Below, in pieces: positions 5,375 to 9,884 of a stretch of DNA of 9,884 nucleotides. Source of the stretch: Mycoplasma sp. CAG:877 (GTDB taxonomy: Bacteria > Bacillota_I > Bacilli_A > RF39 > UBA660). The DNA lies in the NCBI GenBank assembly GCA_000433455.1, contig HF992477.1:1-9884 (forward strand). Direction: 5' to 3'. The notes below the pieces were generated by a model. That model was not told the DNA's origin. It saw nothing but the letters and a program-made list of their open reading frames with translations, and ran no database searches. Every line of letters starts with the position of its first letter. Within the stretch, counting starts at the first letter, position 1. The translations under genes and the position numbers were made by a program.

Positions 5375-6187
5375 TTAATAATGTTCTAGGAAACTTTCTT
5401 TTTTATTATCTTTTTTTATTGCTAGTACGGTATCGACGTTGACGTTTTCAGCTGATTTAAAAATATTATAAGGAATGTTTTTGTTTTTGGACTCTAAATC
5501 TTTTATTAAGTGTTTTATTTCAAGACGTTTTGAGTCTTTCTTTGTTTCTTTAGCAGTAAATTTACAGGCACAATTAATAAACTGTAAATCATTGTATTTT
5601 GCCCAACTAATTATATCTTCTTCTCTTACTAGATATAAGGGTCTTATTAATTCCATATTTTCAAAGTTGGTACTTTTTAGTTTAGGCATCATTCCTTTGT
5701 ACTCTCCGCCATATAAAATTGATAGCATTATGGTTTCAATGACATCATCAAAGTGATGACCTAAAGCTATTTTATTACAACCTAATTCTTGGGCTCTAGA
5801 ATATAAGAATCCACGGCGCATTCTAGCACAAAGATAGCAAGGTGAATCACTAGCTAGTTTGTCTGTTACGTCAAAAATATTGGAGTCATATATTGAAATT
5901 GGAATACCAAGTGTATTAGCATTTTCAATTATTTTCTCTCTATTTTCCTTGTTGTAACCAGGATCCATTACAATATATTCGATAGAAAATTTAACTTTAC
6001 CATGTTTTTGAAGTTCTTCTAAGCATTTAGCAAGTAGATTGGAGTCTTTACCTCCTGATATGCATACTGCAACTTTGTCATTTTCTTGGATGAGTTCATA
6101 ATCACGGATGGCTTTCATAAAGGGACGCCAAATCTGTTTTCGATACTTAGTTATAATACTTCTTTCTATTTCTTCTTTTTGTTTCAT
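5375..6187 (-). CDS. ttcA: TtcA-family PP-loop tRNA thiolation enzyme
   Basis: This cytoplasmic enzyme (270 residues from the preferred start) has the PP-loop ATP pyrophosphatase motif CISGGKDSN (about residues 42-50), which activates the tRNA base as an adenylate. It also has the TtcA-type CYLCARMRRGFLY (about 117-129) and the GHHFDD motif (about 143-148). The CxxC pair (C117/C120) and a later CAC (C206/C208) could ligate an Fe-S cluster, as three cysteines do in E. coli TtcA, which makes 2-thiocytidine-32. Substrate identity here is inferred. The frame opens at 6199, but I prefer the ATG at 6187 because GGTGA lies 6 nt before it. It follows trmL by 21 nt, so the two are cotranscribed. TilS is a related PP-loop family but lacks the CxxC. 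Confidence 0.82.
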   Translation of the reverse strand: MKQKEEIERSIITKYRKQIWRPFMKAIRDYELIQENDKVAVCISGGKDSNLLAKCLEELQKHGKVKFSIEYIVMDPGYNKENREKIIENANTLGIPISIYDSNIFDVTDKLASDSPCYLCARMRRGFLYSRAQELGCNKIALGHHFDDVIETIMLSILYGGEYKGMMPKLKSTNFENMELIRPLYLVREEDIISWAKYNDLQFINCACKFTAKETKKDSKRLEIKHLIKDLESKNKNIPYNIFKSAENVNVDTVLAIKKDNKKESFLEHY

Positions 6188-6208
6188 ATGTTTCACCATC
6201 TACTCTAT

Positions 6209-6718
6209 TTATCTTTCTAGATAATCGGCACCTTTATGTGGTTCTTCTCTTAATAAATCATTGTAGTCTTGTTGACGTAGAGCTTCATAGATTACAATTG
6301 CGACACTGTTTGAGACATTTAGTGCTCTTACTTTGTCAGTCATTGGAATACGCATACAATGATCTAAGTCCTCTTTTAATATTTCAACAGGGATACCAGT
6401 TGATTCTTTACCAAAAATAAAATATAAATTATCATTGTTTTTATTACTGTAGTCAAAACTTGTATGAGGCTTTCTTCCATATCTAGTGAAATAATAATAT
6501 GTTCCAGGATTTTTACTTTTAAAGTCTTCGAAGTTTTCATAGATTTCATACTCTAATTTATCAATGTAATTAACTCCAGATCTTTTTAGATGGGCATCAT
6601 CTAATACAAATCCTAGTGGTTTTATTAGGTGTAATTTTGTATTTGTTGCGACACAAGTTCGCATGATATTACCAGTGTTTTGTGGAATTTCTGGTTCAAA
6701 TAGTACTATGTTATTCAT
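6209..6718 (-). CDS. trmL: tRNA (cytidine(34)/uridine(34)-2'-O)-methyltransferase TrmL
   Basis: This 169-residue protein is a minimal SpoU-class (SPOUT) methyltransferase at the usual length for TrmL/CspR. Motif 1 is PEIPQNTGNIMRTC (9-22). Motif 2 is FIFGKESTGIP (100-110). Motif 3, in the trefoil knot that binds S-adenosylmethionine, is MRIPMTDKVRALNVSNSVAI (122-141). HLIKPLGF (30-37) is also typical. TrmL methylates the ribose of the wobble nucleotide in certain tRNA-Leu species as a homodimer. AGGAG 6 nt before the ATG sets the start. It lies between a thioredoxin-like gene and the ttcA-like gene. Its ribosome-binding site can base-pair with the 3' arm of the preceding terminator hairpin. 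Larger 2'-O-methyltransferases such as TrmH or RlmB carry an N-terminal extension that is absent here. Confidence 0.92.
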   Translation of the reverse strand: MNNIVLFEPEIPQNTGNIMRTCVATNTKLHLIKPLGFVLDDAHLKRSGVNYIDKLEYEIYENFEDFKSKNPGTYYYFTRYGRKPHTSFDYSNKNNDNLYFIFGKESTGIPVEILKEDLDHCMRIPMTDKVRALNVSNSVAIVIYEALRQQDYNDLLREEPHKGADYLER

Positions 6719-6733
6719 AATTTTCTCCTAGCT

Positions 6734-6752
6734 AAAAGGAGATTACTCTCCT
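6734..6752 (-). terminator. Short terminator at the end of the thioredoxin-like gene
   Basis: On the minus strand, AGGAGA (6747-6752) pairs with TCTCCT (6737-6742) around a 4-nt loop that includes part of the TAA stop (6743-6745). A run of U follows (6734-6737, its first base in the stem). The 6-bp stem is half G-C. The same TCTCCT can instead pair with AGGAGA at 6724-6729, which is the trmL ribosome-binding site, so the structure may be regulatory or leaky. Confidence 0.55.
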
Positions 6753-7252
6753 ATTTTATTTATTTCTATAAATTGTTTTGTTTTTGATATTGTTAATTCT
6801 TCATCAGTAGTTCCTTGTAATATACTAACTATTTTTCCATCTTCAAAGATGACTATAGCTGGATAGTTAGTAGTTAAGGCTATTTTGAAATTGTATTTAG
6901 TATTGAAGTTGTTTACAAAAGTATCTTGATCAACATTACTTAGATTTAAATATACAATTTCATCTTGTAGATTTTTTCTTTTGATTAATTTAATAAAGTC
7001 CTTTTCAAAATTACGACAATTTTGGTTGCTGGCAGTACACATGTATACTTTAGCAGATTGATTTTCTAAAATATAATGTTCAAAGTCTTCACTTGTTATT
7101 TCTGATAATGTTCCTCTTATGACAGGTATTTCTTTTTTGCCTTCATTATAAACACTGTAGCAATTACATAAGTATATAGTTAGACCTATTGTTGCTAAAA
7201 ATATTAGTGCAATTATTAAATAATTTTTTAAAGGTATATTTTTTTCTTTCAT
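6743..7252 (-). CDS. Membrane-anchored thioredoxin-fold protein without CxxC
   Basis: This 169-residue protein has a short positive N terminus, one membrane segment (about residues 10-30, with C29 and C31 near its outer edge) and an extracytoplasmic domain. The domain reads as a thioredoxin fold: strand KVYMCTAS.., helix NFEKDFIKLI, strand IVYLNLS, then TNYPAIVIFEDGKIVSILQG, where YP (130-131) is the cis-proline site. At the redox-site position two cysteines are six residues apart (C72 and C79) instead of CxxC, so it may not be a conventional disulfide oxidoreductase. AGGAGTG 5 nt before the ATG gives a clear start. An extended -10 lies upstream. It precedes trmL by 24 nt. I do not recognise the exact family; the fold call is moderately secure. 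Confidence 0.7.
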   Translation of the reverse strand: MKEKNIPLKNYLIIALIFLATIGLTIYLCNCYSVYNEGKKEIPVIRGTLSEITSEDFEHYILENQSAKVYMCTASNQNCRNFEKDFIKLIKRKNLQDEIVYLNLSNVDQDTFVNNFNTKYNFKIALTTNYPAIVIFEDGKIVSILQGTTDEELTISKTKQFIEINKIGE

Positions 7253-7270
7253 TAAATCACTCCTAATATT

Positions 7271-7279
7271 ATTTTATCA
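7271..7279 (-). promoter_or_regulatory. Extended -10 promoter before the thioredoxin-like gene
   Basis: The minus strand reads TGATAAAAT (-10 at 7271-7276, TGA at 7277-7279), identical to the element before the DUF1292 operon. No good -35 is present at 16-18 bp, as can be the case for extended -10 promoters. Transcription would start near 7264, at the AGGAG ribosome-binding site. The gap 7253-7335 shows no terminator for the upstream U32 gene, so read-through from it is also possible. Confidence 0.4.
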
Positions 7280-7335
7280 TATTTAAATTTTTTTTTATAG
7301 ATTTTTTTAGCTTGTTTTTTGTACAATAATTTTCA

Positions 7336-9510
7336 TTATTTAGTACTTAGAATTTTTGATATTTCTTTAGATGTTTCTTTATAAAAGTCATAACGTATAG
7401 TTACTTTATCTTTTAGAAGTTTATTATTAATAGATTCTTTTAGTTTGTAATTTAAAATATGGGTGTTCTCTTCATCATAATAAACTGGAAAATGTCTATT
7501 TTTTATATCGTATAATTCATAATTATAATCGTCTTCTTTAATGTTTAGGACGTTATCTTTTATAATCATATTTTCTATTAAACCATAATTTAGGATTTCG
7601 ATGTTTGGATAAGTATTAAACTTTTCTTTATAACTATTTATAAACTCAAGCATTTCATTTTCAGTTAATTCTACAGATAGAGTTATGCTAGTAAGACCTA
7701 GGCTATATAGAAAATAAGCTGTATATATATTGTAAACATTAAGACCATAGTCCCCTATTATACTGTGATATTTGTTGAACGCAAAATAGTCTGATACGAT
7801 GTTTTTAGCTTCTAGATTTTTTGATATGTTTCTAGTACATCTTGGTGGTTTATAATATAGTTCTATATCATTTTTATAAGTTTCATATAATTTTTTATTT
7901 GAAGTGTAAATACGAGATATTTTATTATTTTTGCAAGCAAGTAATTGTTCTTCAGTAAAGACTGTTGCTGTTTTTCCAAGTGATGGATTTATATTTATTT
8001 CTTGGAAATTAATACTGTTTTTTATAAATTTTACTTTATGATTTTCTCTTTTTTCTTGTAATTTATCTAGGGCATTACGTCTTAATTCATTTAATTCTTT
8101 TATTGGAATAAAAATAGACGGAGATGAATTAATTGTTATATTTTCACAGTAAAAAGGAGTTTGACCAGTCTTTTGAAGTTGTTCTTTGATTCTTTCATTT
8201 GTAAGTGGTTGGTTTTTTGATCTTTCAATAGTATTTCCAGTTACAGAAACTACATTTATTGTATCAGATACTTCTATTTCAAGAGGAGTTCCAACTATAG
8301 CTTTTACAGAGATGGTGATAGGAACTTTTCTTGTTGGAAGAATTTTTAAATCTTGATTTATTTTATAGTCTATTGTTTTACATACTGTGTCATTTTTTTG
8401 TAAATCGATCTTATTATCTACGTAACAAATATCATTTGCTGAATTAGTTAGTTTCATATTTTTATCATATAAATAATTTACTATTAAACCTTTATTGGAC
8501 TCTAGGAAACGAATACCATCTTCTTGATTTAAGGGACTAGTTAGTTTTATTTTTATTTTATTATTTTTTATTTCTATTACTTTACCAATTTCTAATCCTA
8601 TGTGATTAGGACTATCATTATTCATTAGTTCTTTTGGTGTACAATTGAATAAATGACCGGTTGTAAAACCTCTATTGAATAATGTCTTTAACTTTTTATT
8701 TTCCTCTTTTAGATCGATATTATCGTAGTTATCAATTAGGTTTCTATAAAATCTTGTTATAAAGCCTACATATTCTGGACTTTTCATACGACCTTCTATT
8801 TTGAAACAATTAATATTGCTAGCTAGAAGATCTTTAAAGTTATACGAGGTGTTTAGTTCTTTTGTACTTAGTAAATACTTGTTACTTATTATGGTTTTTC
8901 CATTATGTTCTAGGCTATAAGGAAGGCGACAACTACCAGCACATTCTCCTCTATTGCCTGAACGATTACCAATTTGACTACTCATTAGACAACAACCAGA
9001 ATAGCAGATACAAAGGGCACCATGAACAAATACTTCAGTTTCGATTGGAACATCAATTGAATTTATTTCATCAAGAGACATTTCTCTAGAGAAGACAACT
9101 CTTTTTACACCTAATGAATAGAAAAACTCGGCAGTATCTTTTGAAGAAGTATTGGCTTGAGTAGAAGCATGAACTTCTAGATTGGGATACATTTTTCTTA
9201 CTAGGCAAAGCATTCCAAAATCTTGAATTAGAACAGCATCTATGCCATTTTTATGAAGAAATTCTATTTGAGTTAGAAAGTCTTCTACTTCATTATCCTT
9301 TACAAGAGTATTCATAGTAGCATAAAGTTTTACCCCATAAAGATGACATAGTTTAATAGCTTCTATTACTTCATCGTTAGTAAAGTTACTAGCAAATTTT
9401 CTAGCTCCAAAATTTTTACAACCTATATATATTGCGTCTGCTCCATTAAAAACTGCTTGTTTTAGACATTCCATATTACCAGCTGGAGCAAGTAATTCAT
9501 GTTTTATCAT
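7336..9510 (-). CDS. U32 family protein, probable RNA hydroxylation (RlhA-like)
   Basis: This 724-residue protein has the U32 'collagenase-like' core at about residues 1-260 and a long C-terminal extension. Core features are ELLAPAGNMECLKQAVFNGADAIYIG at the N terminus, HASTQAN (114-120) and the U32 signature from E159 to S177, with C167 and C174. GNRGECAGSCRLPY follows (C190, C194), then FKIEGRMKSPEYVG (236-249). The four conserved cysteines fit an Fe-S cluster. Characterised relatives are E. coli RlhA (23S rRNA cytidine hydroxylation) and TrhP/YegQ or YrrN/YrrO (tRNA uridine hydroxylation), so RNA hydroxylation is more likely than proteolysis. The length, with a large C-terminal region, favours the RlhA-like branch over TrhP (about 300-450 aa). 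GAGGTG 5 nt before the ATG and an extended -10 promoter support the start. Confidence 0.88.
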   Translation of the reverse strand: MIKHELLAPAGNMECLKQAVFNGADAIYIGCKNFGARKFASNFTNDEVIEAIKLCHLYGVKLYATMNTLVKDNEVEDFLTQIEFLHKNGIDAVLIQDFGMLCLVRKMYPNLEVHASTQANTSSKDTAEFFYSLGVKRVVFSREMSLDEINSIDVPIETEVFVHGALCICYSGCCLMSSQIGNRSGNRGECAGSCRLPYSLEHNGKTIISNKYLLSTKELNTSYNFKDLLASNINCFKIEGRMKSPEYVGFITRFYRNLIDNYDNIDLKEENKKLKTLFNRGFTTGHLFNCTPKELMNNDSPNHIGLEIGKVIEIKNNKIKIKLTSPLNQEDGIRFLESNKGLIVNYLYDKNMKLTNSANDICYVDNKIDLQKNDTVCKTIDYKINQDLKILPTRKVPITISVKAIVGTPLEIEVSDTINVVSVTGNTIERSKNQPLTNERIKEQLQKTGQTPFYCENITINSSPSIFIPIKELNELRRNALDKLQEKRENHKVKFIKNSINFQEININPSLGKTATVFTEEQLLACKNNKISRIYTSNKKLYETYKNDIELYYKPPRCTRNISKNLEAKNIVSDYFAFNKYHSIIGDYGLNVYNIYTAYFLYSLGLTSITLSVELTENEMLEFINSYKEKFNTYPNIEILNYGLIENMIIKDNVLNIKEDDYNYELYDIKNRHFPVYYDEENTHILNYKLKESINNKLLKDKVTIRYDFYKETSKEISKILSTK

Positions 9511-9534
9511 AGTTACACCTCAATTTACTAGTAA

Positions 9535-9562
9535 ATTATATCACATTTTATAAGATATTGAA
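9535..9562 (-). promoter_or_regulatory. Promoter of the U32 gene
   Basis: The minus strand reads TGATATAAT (TATAAT at 9535-9540, TGA at 9541-9543), an extended -10 identical to the one before the S1 gene. A poor -35, TTCAAT (9557-9562), lies at 16-bp spacing. Transcription would start near 9528, giving a leader of about 18 nt that contains the GAGGTG ribosome-binding site. Confidence 0.55.
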
Positions 9563-9586
9563 TTAATTATTTTTAGACTATTTTTA

Positions 9587-9614
9587 TTGATATATTGATT
9601 TAAGTATTTATCAT
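9587..9614 (+). promoter_or_regulatory. Promoter of the partial plus-strand gene
   Basis: The plus strand reads TTGATA (9587-9592), a 16-bp spacer, then TATCAT (9609-9614); each hexamer matches five of six consensus bases. Transcription would start near 9621, a few bases before the ATG at 9625. The region is very AT-rich, so chance matches are a concern. Confidence 0.4.
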
Positions 9615-9624
9615 ATATTTAAAT

Positions 9625-9884
9625 ATGAATAATGACAAAATTAAAGAGTTGACATTTGAAAATTATATTTGGGGAATTTATATTGTTGTTGCTATTGTTA
9701 ATATATATGGTGATGAATTAATAAAAAAATCTATAATAGAAAAAGATTTTCAGGCTAATAAAGAAGCTATGAAAATATTTAAGAGTATTTTAATTATTAA
9801 TATTATTATATATTTTTACTTTTTATGGAGAAATTATAGAGATTTTAAAAAGTATGAGAATGATAAAAAGTATTTAGTTAGATT
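9625..9884 (+). CDS. Partial small membrane protein, unrecognised
   Basis: An open frame begins at the ATG at 9625 and runs 86 codons to the window edge without a stop. It reads as a plausible protein: a short charged N terminus (MNNDKIKELTF), a hydrophobic segment NYIWGIYIVVAIVNIYG (about 13-29), a charged stretch of about 26 residues (DELIKKSIIEKDF onwards), a second hydrophobic segment SILIINIIIYFYFLW (about 62-76), and a basic tail. Two membrane helices with cytoplasmic charged ends are likely. I do not recognise the family. No ribosome-binding site is visible upstream, and the predicted transcription start is almost at the ATG, so translation may be leaderless or the true start may differ. 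An open frame of this length in such AT-rich DNA, with sensible helices, supports a real gene. Confidence 0.6.
   Translation, partial: MNNDKIKELTFENYIWGIYIVVAIVNIYGDELIKKSIIEKDFQANKEAMKIFKSILIINIIIYFYFLWRNYRDFKKYENDKKYLVR

Noticed and set aside
7290..7335. T-rich gap after the U32 gene as a terminator
   Set aside because: On the minus strand the run is A, not U, and no stable stem precedes it.
1..9884. Mobile elements, CRISPR arrays, tRNA or rRNA genes, defence systems
   Set aside because: No transposase, integrase or nuclease-type genes, spaced repeats, cloverleaf-like sequence or conserved rRNA blocks were seen. Apart from the coiled-coil, thioredoxin-like and right-edge genes, the genes belong to known conserved families.

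Overview
The window is AT-rich, compactly coded bacterial DNA. It uses the standard code: the NifU-like gene ends in TGA. The gene content points to a low-G+C, endospore-forming member of the Bacillota, related to Bacilli. The evidence is a clear sigma-G gene, YunB, a YlmC/YmxH-type PRC-barrel protein, a YutH-like protein, YutD, a DUF1292 protein and a YugI/CvfD-like S1 protein. The precise lineage cannot be read from the sequence; an uncultured gut-type Bacilli relative would fit. I see no rRNA, tRNA, CRISPR array, insertion sequence or phage gene.

Layout, left to right. Positions 21-49 hold a minus-strand promoter for a gene beyond the left edge. An S1-domain protein (68-439, minus) and a NifU-like iron-sulfur scaffold (543-776, plus) diverge from two promoters in a 103-bp gap. 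The NifU-like gene and a YutH-like spore gene (778-1644, minus) converge on one palindromic terminator built from the last codons of both. Next comes a two-gene minus-strand unit: DUF1292 (2864-3139), then an unrecognised coiled-coil protein (1704-2852), with its own promoter and a strong terminator. YutD (3207-3485) has its own promoter. The spore unit sigG - ylmC-like - yunB covers 3556-5319. Upstream of it lies an RNA-modification block: ttcA-like (5375-6187), trmL (6209-6718), a membrane-anchored thioredoxin-fold protein (6743-7252) and a large U32-family protein (7336-9510). A partial small membrane-protein gene leaves the right edge on the plus strand.

How the genes fit together. The right half of the minus strand could be read as one long series from the U32 gene to yunB, interrupted by two regulatory structures. 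One is a terminator at the end of the thioredoxin-like gene, which can also pair with the trmL ribosome-binding site. The other is a 17-bp hairpin whose 3' arm contains the sigG ribosome-binding site and whose loop contains a sigma-G-like -10 element. The second resembles the logic known from B. subtilis sigG, where read-through transcripts from the upstream operon are poorly translated because a stem-loop hides the ribosome-binding site. Here the upstream gene is a tRNA thiolase, not the spoIIG operon. This is the most interesting feature of the window. The left half is mostly small conserved housekeeping or sporulation-associated genes, plus one lineage-specific coiled-coil gene of unknown role.
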